DNA from: DASUBN01 sp036500225
Lineage (GTDB): Bacteria > Pseudomonadota > Gammaproteobacteria > Natronospirales > REEB76
Direction of reading: 5' to 3'
NCBI GenBank assembly: GCA_036500225.1
Contig: DASYCJ010000068.1
Location: 1 to 5,670 of the forward strand
DNA length: 5,670 nucleotides
Shown: positions 1-5,670 of the stretch, piece by piece
How the letters are laid out: the number at the start of each line of letters is the position of its first letter
Position numbering within the stretch: the first letter of the stretch is position 1
Notes under the pieces: generated by a model
What the model was told of the DNA's origin: nothing
Seen by the model: the letters and a program-made list of their open reading frames with translations, nothing else
Databases searched by the model: none
Translations under genes and position numbers: made by a program

Positions 1-242
1 CCTGCGAAGAGGTGAGGAAGCTGGGTGCCGCCTACTGCGCGGACAACTTCAGCCACATCCATGACGAAGAGACGGAGCTCTTCCCACTGGCCATACGCCA
101 GCTGAGCGCCAAGGATTGGCATGACGTGGAGACCCGTTCCCGGGGCATGACCGACCCGGACTTCGAGTGCAACGAACTCAAGCGCTACGACAACCTCTAC
201 GAGCGACTGATGTCCCTCGGCAAGGACAGAGCCGCCGGCTGA
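1..242 (+). CDS. Hemerythrin/HHE cation-binding domain protein, C-terminal part (5' end outside window)
   Basis: The reading frame is open from the first bases (first full codon at position 3) to TGA at 240-242, giving about 79 residues of a C-terminal half. The segment HIHDEETELFP at partial residues 18-28 matches the last helix motif of HHE domains (HxxxE followed by LFP). His18 and Glu22 of the fragment are the probable di-iron ligands. The helix after it (LSAKDWHDVETRSRGM) and the closing YDNLYERLMSLG are also typical of the family. Such proteins hold a non-haem di-iron centre and are linked to oxygen, NO or oxidative-stress sensing or repair of iron centres; which applies here cannot be told. 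The GTG at 12 is probably just an internal Val codon, because homology runs to the window edge. The gene converges on the FAD oxidase gene with a 10-nt gap. Confidence 0.8.
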   Translation, partial: CEEVRKLGAAYCADNFSHIHDEETELFPLAIRQLSAKDWHDVETRSRGMTDPDFECNELKRYDNLYERLMSLGKDRAAG

Positions 243-252
243 GGCCGGGGCT

Positions 253-1650
253 TCAGGGTTCCGGCAGCAGCTTTCCGGGATTCAGGATCCCGTTGGGATC
301 GAAGTCCTTCTTGATGCGCCGCATCAGGTCCAGGGTCGGTGCGTCGAACTCCAGGGCCATGAACGGCCGTTTCTCCATGCCCACTCCGTGCTCGCCCGAG
401 AGAGTGCCTTTCATGTCCAGCACGGTCTTGAACACCTCCTGCAGGCAGGGCTCGGCGTTCTTCATCTGGGCATGGTCGTCCGGGTCCACCAGCAGGTTCA
501 CGTGGATGTTGCCATTGCCGGCATGACCGAAGTTGACGATGGGCACACCATACTTCTTCGAGAGCCCAGCCAGGGTACCGATGAAGTCCGCCATGCGCGA
601 CACCGGCACCACGACGTCCTCGTTGATCTTCTTGGGGGCAATCTTGCGCAGGGCAGGAGAGAGGGCCTTGCGGGCTGTCCACAGGGCTGCCGCTTCCTTC
701 TCGTCCTTGGCGGCACGAAACTCCATGCAGCCAGGTCCCTGAGCTGCCACGCCCACTGCGGCCGCCGCATCGTCCAGTTGTGAGGGCGCCCCATCCACTT
801 CGATGAGCAGCATGGCGCCGGCCTCCGCGGGCAGATCGTTTCCTCCGTAACCGCGGATCATGCCGATGGCGCTGCCGTCGATGAACTCCAGCACGCAGGG
901 CGTGACCGGCTGGGCCATGATGCGGGACACGGCTGCTGCTGCGGCAGTCATGTCTGCGTACAGGGCGCGCAGGGTGCGCACCGCTTCTGGTTTAGGCGTC
1001 AGCTTCAGAGTCGCTTCGGTGATGACCGCAAGAGTGCCTTCCGAGCCCACCAGCAATCTCGTGAAGTCGTAACCCATGGCGCCTTTGGTGGTGTAGACGC
1101 CGGCCTTGAGTTCCTGACCCGAGCCCAGCACCGCGCGCAGGCCCAGTACGTTGTCCTTGGCGGTACCGTATTTCACCGCATGGGGACCACCGGCGCCGCA
1201 GGCGAGATTTCCGCCCACGGTGGAGTAGCCAGCAGAGGTCGGATCTGGCGCCCAGAAGAAACCTTGCTTGGCAGCGGCTTCCTGTACCGACACGTTAGTA
1301 GCACCGCTCTGGGTGGTGAGGGCCCGGTTGGCGCCGTCCACCTCGATGATGCGGTTCATGCGCTCCAAGGCCAGCACCAAGCCTCCCCGCAACGGTACGG
1401 CGGAGCCGGTGGTACTGCTGCCGAGGCCACGCGTCGTGAGGGGCACCTTGAACTCGTTGCAGAGCTGCACCACCTGCACTACTTCCTCATGGGAAGCGGG
1501 GAAGGCCACGGCGTCGGGCTCCGCCTGACGGCGGCTGTTGTCGTAACTGTAGGGCCAGCGGTCGCCGGGATCGGTGTAGAGGTCGTCGCTTCCAACCACG
1601 GCTGCGAGCCGGGTAAGGAACTCGGCTGGTAGCCGCTGCGTGCTGCTCAC
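253..1650 (-). CDS. FAD-linked D-2-hydroxyacid dehydrogenase (GlcD / D-lactate dehydrogenase family)
   Basis: This 465-residue protein has the usual length and two-domain build of the GlcD/Dld family (COG0277). An FAD-binding PCMH-type domain spans about residues 43-219, with RGLGSSTTG at 74-82 and the AGGPHAVKYG/VGSEGTLAVITEA stretches (153-162, 201-213). A C-terminal FAD-oxidase domain spans about 220-462. The latter carries NEDVVVP (343-349), GHAGNGNIHVN (375-385), SGEHGVG (418-424) and the closing FDPNGILNPGKLLP. In characterised relatives the His, His and Glu of the last motifs bind a divalent metal near the substrate; here these would be His376, His383 and Glu420. The reaction is oxidation of a D-2-hydroxyacid such as D-lactate, glycolate or 2-hydroxyglutarate to the 2-oxoacid, with electrons passed on from FAD; substrate cannot be fixed from sequence. 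No signal peptide or cysteine-rich Fe-S domain is seen. The chosen GTG start lies 4 nt after the SIS-gene stop and has no clear Shine-Dalgarno, suggesting translational coupling. Confidence 0.88.
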   Translation of the reverse strand: MSSTQRLPAEFLTRLAAVVGSDDLYTDPGDRWPYSYDNSRRQAEPDAVAFPASHEEVVQVVQLCNEFKVPLTTRGLGSSTTGSAVPLRGGLVLALERMNRIIEVDGANRALTTQSGATNVSVQEAAAKQGFFWAPDPTSAGYSTVGGNLACGAGGPHAVKYGTAKDNVLGLRAVLGSGQELKAGVYTTKGAMGYDFTRLLVGSEGTLAVITEATLKLTPKPEAVRTLRALYADMTAAAAAVSRIMAQPVTPCVLEFIDGSAIGMIRGYGGNDLPAEAGAMLLIEVDGAPSQLDDAAAAVGVAAQGPGCMEFRAAKDEKEAAALWTARKALSPALRKIAPKKINEDVVVPVSRMADFIGTLAGLSKKYGVPIVNFGHAGNGNIHVNLLVDPDDHAQMKNAEPCLQEVFKTVLDMKGTLSGEHGVGMEKRPFMALEFDAPTLDLMRRIKKDFDPNGILNPGKLLPEP

Positions 1651-1654
1651 GGGG

Positions 1655-2245
1655 TCAGGCGGGGAACAGTTGTTCGTCGATGAGATCGCAGAGGCAGTGC
1701 AGGGTCAGGAGGTGTACCTCCTGGATGCGCGCCGTGACCTTCGCCGGCACCCGGATCTCCACGTCGCCGTCCTTGAGCTGCGGCGCCATCTTGCCGCCGT
1801 CCTTGCCGGTGAGCGCCACCACCTTGATGCCCTTCTCATGGGCCGCATCGATGGCGCGCATCACATTGGGGGAGTTGCCACTTGTCGAGATGGCCAAGAG
1901 CACGTCGCCCTTGCGGCCGAGTGCCCGTACCTGCTTGGAGAATATCTCGTTGTACTCGTAGTCGTTGGCGATGGAGGTGAGGGTCGAGGTGTCGGTGGTC
2001 AACGCGATGCCGGCGAGGCCAGGGCGCTCCCGCTCGAAGCGGTTCAAGAGCTCCGCCGAGAAATGCTGGGAATCCGCCGCAGAGCCGCCGTTGCCGCAGG
2101 CCAGGACCTTGCCCTCATGCTTCAGGGACTCGGCCATGAGCTTGCCGGCTGCCAGGATGTGCGGCACGAGGGTCTGCAACGCGGCTTGTTTGGTCGCGAT
2201 GCTGTCGTTGAACTGCTTGGTGACTCGTTCTTCTAGCTTGCTCAT
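1655..2245 (-). CDS. gmhA: SIS-domain phosphoheptose isomerase (GmhA), at the diaA locus
   Basis: This 196-residue protein is a single SIS (sugar isomerase) domain. Visible family motifs are CGNGGSAADSQHF (50-62), ISTSGNSPNV (119-128), LTGKDGGKMA (145-154) and ARIQEVHLLTLHCLCDLID (172-190). GmhA converts sedoheptulose 7-phosphate to D-glycero-D-manno-heptose 7-phosphate, the first step toward ADP-heptose for the LPS inner core, in the cytoplasm. The place between yraN and the next gene is that of E. coli diaA, a DnaA-binding paralogue of the same length. The catalytic pair of GmhA, Glu65 and the His of IQExHxxxxH, is present here as Glu65 and His183, whereas as I recall E. coli DiaA lacks both. 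Enzyme activity is therefore favoured; a DnaA-related role is not excluded. The ATG is preceded by GAGGGG at good spacing, and this Shine-Dalgarno overlaps the ancestral yraN stop codon. Confidence 0.87.
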   Translation of the reverse strand: MSKLEERVTKQFNDSIATKQAALQTLVPHILAAGKLMAESLKHEGKVLACGNGGSAADSQHFSAELLNRFERERPGLAGIALTTDTSTLTSIANDYEYNEIFSKQVRALGRKGDVLLAISTSGNSPNVMRAIDAAHEKGIKVVALTGKDGGKMAPQLKDGDVEIRVPAKVTARIQEVHLLTLHCLCDLIDEQLFPA

Positions 2246-2248
2246 GGT

Positions 2249-2254
2249 CCCCTC
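2249..2254 (-). promoter_or_regulatory. Shine-Dalgarno of gmhA, overlapping the ancestral yraN stop
   Basis: On the minus strand the bases before the gmhA ATG read TGAGGGGACC. GAGGGG is a strong ribosome-binding site 3 nt before the ATG, and the TGA (2253-2255) is the stop in the ancestral yraN frame. The arrangement would have coupled termination of yraN to initiation of gmhA. Confidence 0.6.
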
Positions 2255-2609
2255 AACCGGGCTGGAATGCGTCTTGTCTCCATTCTACCGCGTCGAGCCC
2301 TTAGGCTCCCGACACCGCCACTACGTCGAAACTCAGGGGCTCGCACTTCCGTATGCTGCTGGAGGACATGCTGGGCGGCGAGGGTAAGCTTGTGCGGTTT
2401 GGCGGCGCTCACGCTCTCGGCGGCGCTGCCGCGGCTGTCGTAGTGGCGGTAGCGGACTTCCATCACCCCCAGACCGCCGGCCGGGTCCAGGAGCACCAGG
2501 TCCCGTTCCCCGTGGGGCAACTGTAGTTCCGCCTATTGAGCTTCAGCCCTTTGGATCGCAGCACCTCCAGGGCCAGCTGTTCCGCCTGCTGGCCGCTCTC
2601 GAGATGCAT
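2253..2609 (-). pseudogene. yraN: YraN/UPF0102 family protein, broken by two frameshifts and one nonsense codon
   Basis: The expected product is about 118 residues, a YraN (UPF0102) protein with a restriction-endonuclease-like fold and unsettled role. Homology is spread over two frames. Frame A runs from ATG at 2609 through SGQQAEQLALEVLRSKGLKL to RRNYSC (residues 1-31), as in the family N-terminus. It must then shift by one base at the C4 tract 2514-2517 to continue as PHGERDLVLLDP and GVMEVRYR, which are the GExDL and VEVRYR nuclease-like motifs, followed by AESV and KPHKLTLAAQHVL. At the C4 tract 2336-2339 the frame returns to A as SFDVVAVSGA, then TAA at 2301-2303 interrupts before GLDAVEWRQDAFQPG and TGA at 2253-2255. 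Repair needs one C added, one C removed and TAA changed, for example to CAA. As written, translation from the ATG stops at 2463 after 48 residues. The gene starts 5 nt after the lpoA stop. The cause may be real decay or sequence error. Confidence 0.85.
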
Positions 2610-2614
2610 CGGGG

Positions 2615-4534
2615 TCACGGCTTGGGGACGGGTTGCACGGCGCTCACGGGCGCCTGGGCCGGCAGGTCCACCGGTGCCAAGAGATCCACGTTGCCATCGT
2701 CGAAGTTGGCCCAATCCAGGCGCCTATGCACCCGGCCGTCCGGGTCCAGGCTCAGGAGTCCCGTCACGCCCTGTACCGCCTGGGCGATGCCATGTGTGTT
2801 ATAGAGCAGGGGTACCAGCCGATAGGCATCGAACCCTAAGGCATACAACCGGCTGTTGCCGGCGAAGTTGTTGGGCCAATCCTTCGCCAGGGCCGCGCGC
2901 ATGTCCGCCACGGAACCGGATTCCTCCAGGGTCCAAGGCATGTCGTCGAAGGTGATGCCGTTCAGCACCGTATTGTCCACGTTGGCATCCAGCTCGTAGA
3001 CCCGCGAGGTGGAGTACACCGGCACGTCCTCGGCATGGTTGTAGGCGATCTGCGGTTGCACGGTGCGCGCGTCCCGCGCACTGGCAGCCAGGAAGATGAA
3101 CTGCACGTCCTGACGGCGCCGCGGTTCGAACTCGAGGTGGGTGCCGATGGTGGATGCCAGGCGCTGCTCACGCTCGTCGCTGGCATCGAGATTCAGGAGC
3201 TGCCCCAGCACACCCGTGAGATCCTCAGGCCGGGCGTTGGGAGGGTATGTCTGCATCCCCAGGATCACGCCACCCAAGGCCGAGAAGCGCGCCGAGAAGG
3301 CGTTGAACATGCGGGCGCCCAGTTCGTCGTTTGCCACCAGGGCTACAGCACGCATGCGGCCTTCCGCCACAGCCCGTTCGGCTACTTGCGCTGCCTCGCC
3401 CTCGGGCAGCAGACCGAACTGATAGAAACCGTTGGGGCCGCCGCGATTGTTATCGAGATAGTTGAGAGCCAGGACCGGGACCGGCAGGGAGGGTTGGGAA
3501 GCCAGTCCCGACACGGAATCCTTGGTGAGTGGCCCCACTACGATGCTGGCGCCGTCGCCCACGGCCTTCTGGTACGCGGCCTGGGCGCTCGCGGCGCTGA
3601 TGCCGGAATCATAGAGCGTGATGCTGGGCGGGTTGCTGCCACCTACCTGGTAGTAAGCCGCTAGCAGGCCATCCCGCACTGCATCCGCTGAGGACTGGTA
3701 GTTACCCGAGAGCGGCAACAACACCGCGATCTTCGGCGGGAAAGAAGTGAGAGCTTGCTGTTTGGCGACCAAGTCCGGCACCAGTTTCTGTTGTGCCGGA
3801 TGATTCGGATACTTGGACTGCCACTGCTTGATCTGATCCAGGAACTTCTCAGGCTGCTGCCAGCTCGTGCGTTCGATATCCGCGAGTTCCAGCCAGCCAC
3901 GCGCGGTCGGTGTGGTCCCCGCCGGCAGCTTGTTCACGTCGTAGGGAGTGTGGGTCTCGCTCAGGGTATTCCAGATGAGATCCCGGTTAGCGGTGACGTC
4001 GGGGCTGCCGATCGGCAGATAAGTCTCCCGCTCGGTCCAGTCTTCCACCGCCGCGGGCAGGTCGCCGAGCGCCACGTGCACCTGGCCGCGCACCAAGAGG
4101 GCCTTGGCCTTCAGCTCCGGGGGCAGGGGCGTCAAGGTGAACTTTAGGCGCTGCATCGCCATCTGCGGCTGGTGATCGGCGAGGTAGAGGCTGGCCTTAA
4201 CGATCTCAAGCCGCGCCTGGAGCGCGGGATAGAGGGTCTTCTCACGTACTTGCCGCACCGCGGCCCAACTGCGCGCGGAGTTGCCGGCCAACTGCCAATC
4301 TTCGGCGGCGCTCACCAGGAACTCGTTGCGTTGGCTGGCTTGAGCGGCGGCTGCGAGCTTCTCGCCTAAGGTGGCGGCGTCGGCGTACTTGCCAGCCTGC
4401 TCCAGCTGCGAGACCGCACCCACTTCAGCCGCCGGGTTCTGGCGGGTGGGGCTGGTGCTGCAGGCGGCTAGCAGCGTGAGAGCGAGCGCCAAGAGGAGGC
4501 GCGGTGCGTTCCAGGGAGCAAAGATGCCTTGCAT
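2615..4534 (-). CDS. lpoA: LpoA/LppC (YraM) outer-membrane lipoprotein, penicillin-binding protein activator
   Basis: This is a 639-residue lipoprotein, near the usual LpoA length (about 600-680). The ATG at 4534 was chosen because it starts a lipoprotein signal peptide: Arg12, a hydrophobic stretch 13-22, and lipobox LAAC with lipidated Cys25. Ser26 at +2 predicts outer-membrane sorting. The frame stays open upstream to 5095, but that extension lies antisense to rsmI and is not protein-like. Residues about 37-260 form the helical TPR-like N-terminal domain. About 266-615 form the periplasmic-binding-protein-like domain, with PKIAVLLPLSGNYQ (267-280), VGPLTKDSV (333-341), FGLLPEGEAAQ (373-383), GITFDDMPW (526-534) and SLDPDGRVHRRLDW (595-608). 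LpoA spans the periplasm and stimulates the peptidoglycan synthase PBP1A in E. coli; the same partner is inferred here. It heads the minus-strand operon. No strong Shine-Dalgarno is visible. Confidence 0.92.
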   Translation of the reverse strand: MQGIFAPWNAPRLLLALALTLLAACSTSPTRQNPAAEVGAVSQLEQAGKYADAATLGEKLAAAAQASQRNEFLVSAAEDWQLAGNSARSWAAVRQVREKTLYPALQARLEIVKASLYLADHQPQMAMQRLKFTLTPLPPELKAKALLVRGQVHVALGDLPAAVEDWTERETYLPIGSPDVTANRDLIWNTLSETHTPYDVNKLPAGTTPTARGWLELADIERTSWQQPEKFLDQIKQWQSKYPNHPAQQKLVPDLVAKQQALTSFPPKIAVLLPLSGNYQSSADAVRDGLLAAYYQVGGSNPPSITLYDSGISAASAQAAYQKAVGDGASIVVGPLTKDSVSGLASQPSLPVPVLALNYLDNNRGGPNGFYQFGLLPEGEAAQVAERAVAEGRMRAVALVANDELGARMFNAFSARFSALGGVILGMQTYPPNARPEDLTGVLGQLLNLDASDEREQRLASTIGTHLEFEPRRRQDVQFIFLAASARDARTVQPQIAYNHAEDVPVYSTSRVYELDANVDNTVLNGITFDDMPWTLEESGSVADMRAALAKDWPNNFAGNSRLYALGFDAYRLVPLLYNTHGIAQAVQGVTGLLSLDPDGRVHRRLDWANFDDGNVDLLAPVDLPAQAPVSAVQPVPKP

Positions 4535-4619
4535 GGCTCGACGGTTCCGTAGCAGGATTGGGCAGGCATTGATGATACCCGTTCCCGCCCGGGGCCGGGA
4601 TTTCACCGAGGAATCCAGC
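4535..4619. promoter_or_regulatory. Divergent promoter region between lpoA and rsmI
   Basis: These 85 bp separate two divergent start codons and must hold the signals for both, unless transcripts begin further away. On the minus strand TATCAT (4577-4572) matches the sigma-70 -10 consensus at five of six positions and would give an lpoA leader of about 30 nt, but no good -35 lies 16-18 bp upstream. On the plus strand no convincing promoter was found. A GC-rich inverted repeat, TCCCG at 4583-4587 with CGGGA at 4596-4600, would form a short hairpin just before the rsmI ribosome-binding site. Confidence 0.45.
4608..4613 (+). promoter_or_regulatory. Shine-Dalgarno deciding the rsmI GTG start
   Basis: GAGGAA lies 6 nt before the GTG at 4620. 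Together with the family N-terminus beginning a few residues later (GVLYVVATPIGNL), it supports this start over any upstream start in the same frame, which would run antisense through the lpoA signal-peptide region. Confidence 0.7.
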
Positions 4620-5471
4620 GTGTCCCAGCGGCCCGGCGTGCTGTACGTAGTGGCGACCCCCATCGGCAACCTGGAGGACATCTCCGCCCGTGCCCTCAAG
4701 GTGCTGGCGGAGGTGGACCTGGTTGCGGCGGAGGACACCCGCCACAGCGGCACGCTGCTAGGCCACTTCGGCATCCGCAGCGAACTCATCTCCCTGCATG
4801 ACCACAACGAGGCGGAACGCGCACCCATGCTGGTGACGCGGCTCCTGGCCGGCGAATCTGTGGCGCTGATTTCGGACGCAGGCACACCCCTCATCAGCGA
4901 TCCGGGTTTCGACCTGGTGCGCGCGGCGCGGGCTGCAGGTATCACGGTGACGCCCATCCCCGGCGCTTCGGCCCTGGTAGCCGCGCTGTCCGTGAGCGGC
5001 CTGCCCACGGATCGTTTCGTTTTCGAGGGCTTCTTGCCGGCGAAACAAGCAGCTCGGCGCGAGCGCCTTTCGGCACTGGCCGCAGAGACTCGCACCTTGG
5101 TCTTCTATGAGTCGGTGCACCGCTTACAGGAATCCTTGCAGGACATGGCGACCACCTTTGGCACGGAGCGACCCGCAGTGCTGGCCCGGGAACTCACTAA
5201 GCTCCACGAAGGTGTGCGCGAATCTACCCTGCAGGACCTGGCAGGATGGGCAGGCGTAGATCCCGTTGCCGGCAAGGGCGAGGTGGTGGTCATGGTGGCG
5301 GGAGCCGCGGCAGCTGATGGCGCTTCTTTGGATGCAGAAGCTGAACGGGTGCTGAAGCTGCTCTTGGCGGAATTGCCCGTGAAACAGGCGGCAGCCCTGG
5401 CGGCAGATATCACCGGCCTCAAGAAGAACGGGCTCTATGAGCGGGCGCTAGAGCTTTCCGGGAAGAAGTGA
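4620..5471 (+). CDS. rsmI: 16S rRNA 2'-O-ribose C1402 methyltransferase RsmI
   Basis: This 283-residue protein matches the length of E. coli RsmI (YraL, about 286). RsmI methylates the 2'-OH of C1402 in the decoding centre of 16S rRNA with S-adenosylmethionine, acting in the cytoplasm on the 30S subunit. It belongs to the tetrapyrrole-methylase (SpoU-unrelated) fold. The family motifs appear in order: VATPIGNLEDIS (11-22), AEDTR (37-41), ISDAGTPLISDPG (84-96), PIPGASALV (112-120), GFLP (137-140), FYESVHRL (162-169) and ELTKLHE (191-197). The C-terminal part, about 240-282 with LPVKQAAALAADITGLKKNGLYERAL, is the small helical domain of RsmI. GTG is taken as start because of the GAGGAA six bases before it. 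It is divergent from lpoA and ends about 24 nt before rnpB. Confidence 0.95.
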   Translation: MSQRPGVLYVVATPIGNLEDISARALKVLAEVDLVAAEDTRHSGTLLGHFGIRSELISLHDHNEAERAPMLVTRLLAGESVALISDAGTPLISDPGFDLVRAARAAGITVTPIPGASALVAALSVSGLPTDRFVFEGFLPAKQAARRERLSALAAETRTLVFYESVHRLQESLQDMATTFGTERPAVLARELTKLHEGVRESTLQDLAGWAGVDPVAGKGEVVVMVAGAAAADGASLDAEAERVLKLLLAELPVKQAAALAADITGLKKNGLYERALELSGKK

Positions 5472-5482
5472 CCGGCATCCAG

Positions 5483-5488
5483 TATCAT
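5483..5488 (+). promoter_or_regulatory. Candidate -10 element of the rnpB promoter
   Basis: TATCAT matches TATAAT at five of six positions and ends 7 nt before the predicted 5' end of RNase P RNA (about 5496), the right distance for a sigma-70 start. It lies in the short spacer after the rsmI stop, so the -35 region would fall within or across the rsmI 3' end. No hexamer there resembles TTGACA well, so the call rests on position. Confidence 0.4.
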
Positions 5489-5495
5489 GGCCTTT

Positions 5496-5670
5496 GGAGT
5501 CGGCCAGACAGTCGCGGTGCGCAAGCACCGAGGAAAGTCCGGGCTCCATAGGACAGGGTGCCAGGTAACGCCTGGGGGGCGCGAGCCCATGGAAAGTGCC
5601 ACAGAAAACATACCGCCTAAGCGCGCAAGCGCCGGCAAGGGTGAAAAGGTGCGGTAAGAGCGCACCGCGC
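5496..5670 (+). ncRNA. rnpB: RNase P RNA, bacterial class A (5' part; 3' end outside window)
   Basis: The catalytic RNA of RNase P removes 5' leaders from tRNA precursors, working with the RnpA protein. Recognition rests on long conserved blocks: CCAGACAGTCGC at 5504-5515 (P1/P2 side), GAGGAAAGTCCGGGCTCC at 5530-5547 (conserved region I), CAGGGTGCCAGGTAACGCCTGG (5555-5576, P7-P8 area), CACAGAAA (5600-5607), and GGTGAAAAGGTGCGGTAAGAGCGCACCGC near the right edge. About 175 of roughly 350-400 nt are present. P3 is a minimal 6-bp hairpin, CGGTGC/GCACCG (5515-5520 with 5525-5530), closed by a GCAA loop. P12 is also short, GCGC/GCGC (5621-5624 with 5629-5632), again with GCAA. The 5' end is set by alignment to the E. 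coli start and may be off by a few bases. Confidence 0.97.

Noticed and set aside
235..248. Bidirectional intrinsic terminator between the convergent genes
   Set aside because: The stem is only 5 bp and no T-run follows on either strand.
1180..1632. A 150-codon open frame antisense to the FAD dehydrogenase gene
   Set aside because: Low-complexity, Gly/Glu/Val-rich shadow typical of high-GC antisense frames; the opposite strand carries an unmistakable conserved enzyme.
1640..2236. A 198-codon open frame almost exactly antisense to gmhA
   Set aside because: No recognisable domain, and its length is explained by stop-poor codons on the opposite strand; the SIS-domain motifs are all on the minus strand.
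2336..2517. Programmed ribosomal frameshifting as the explanation for split yraN
   Set aside because: Neither C4 tract forms a classical slippery heptamer in the reading frame, two opposite shifts would be needed, and a nonsense codon still follows.
3035..3664. A 209-codon open frame antisense to lpoA
   Set aside because: Composition is that of a shadow frame, with no motif seen, and it overlaps the conserved ligand-binding-like domain of LpoA.
4371..4619. Upstream extension of rsmI using an earlier start codon
   Set aside because: The added 83 residues do not fit the RsmI family length or sequence, and a good Shine-Dalgarno sits before the GTG at 4620.
4535..5095. N-terminal extension of the lpoA frame for 187 codons beyond the chosen start
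   Set aside because: It is Arg/Ser-rich shadow sequence antisense to rsmI, and it would bury the lipoprotein signal peptide inside the protein.
1..5670. Mobile elements, CRISPR repeats, tRNA genes or a defence system
   Set aside because: No transposase or integrase motifs, spaced direct repeats, terminal inverted repeats or tRNA-like folds were seen; the window is filled by conserved housekeeping genes.

Overview
The window is high-GC DNA (around 60-65% by eye) with gammaproteobacterial gene content. The best evidence is the cluster order rsmI, divergent from lpoA-yraN-(SIS protein), with rnpB directly after rsmI. From memory, Pseudomonas has this rsmI-rnpB arrangement upstream of mraZ and the mur genes, and E. 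coli keeps the lpoA-yraN-diaA block. The RNase P RNA also reads like a Pseudomonas-type class A molecule. I cannot name a genus.

Layout, left to right. Positions 1-242 (+) hold the C-terminal half of a hemerythrin/HHE protein cut by the window edge. It converges on a minus-strand block that runs from 4534 down to 253: lpoA (outer-membrane lipoprotein activator of a bifunctional penicillin-binding protein), yraN (UPF0102, broken here), a gmhA/diaA-type SIS-domain sugar-phosphate isomerase, and an FAD-linked D-2-hydroxyacid dehydrogenase of the GlcD/D-lactate dehydrogenase family. The gaps are very short (5 nt lpoA-yraN, 4 nt SIS gene-oxidase), so this looks like one operon. An 85-bp divergent intergenic region (4535-4619) separates it from rsmI (+, 16S rRNA 2'-O-methyltransferase). 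The gene for RNase P RNA (rnpB) begins about 24 nt after rsmI and runs off the right edge.

The block mixes cell-envelope functions (LpoA for peptidoglycan synthesis, GmhA for LPS heptose) with RNA functions (RsmI, RNase P). The dehydrogenase at the operon end is metabolically unrelated and sits where I would expect the BON-domain lipoprotein gene dolP in relatives.

The main anomaly is yraN. Its homologous coding sequence can be followed over 2253-2609, but it changes frame at two C4 tracts and then meets an in-frame TAA. The long genes beside it are intact. I saw no mobile element, CRISPR array, tRNA gene or clearly new system. No gene-free stretch longer than 300 bases exists in this window.
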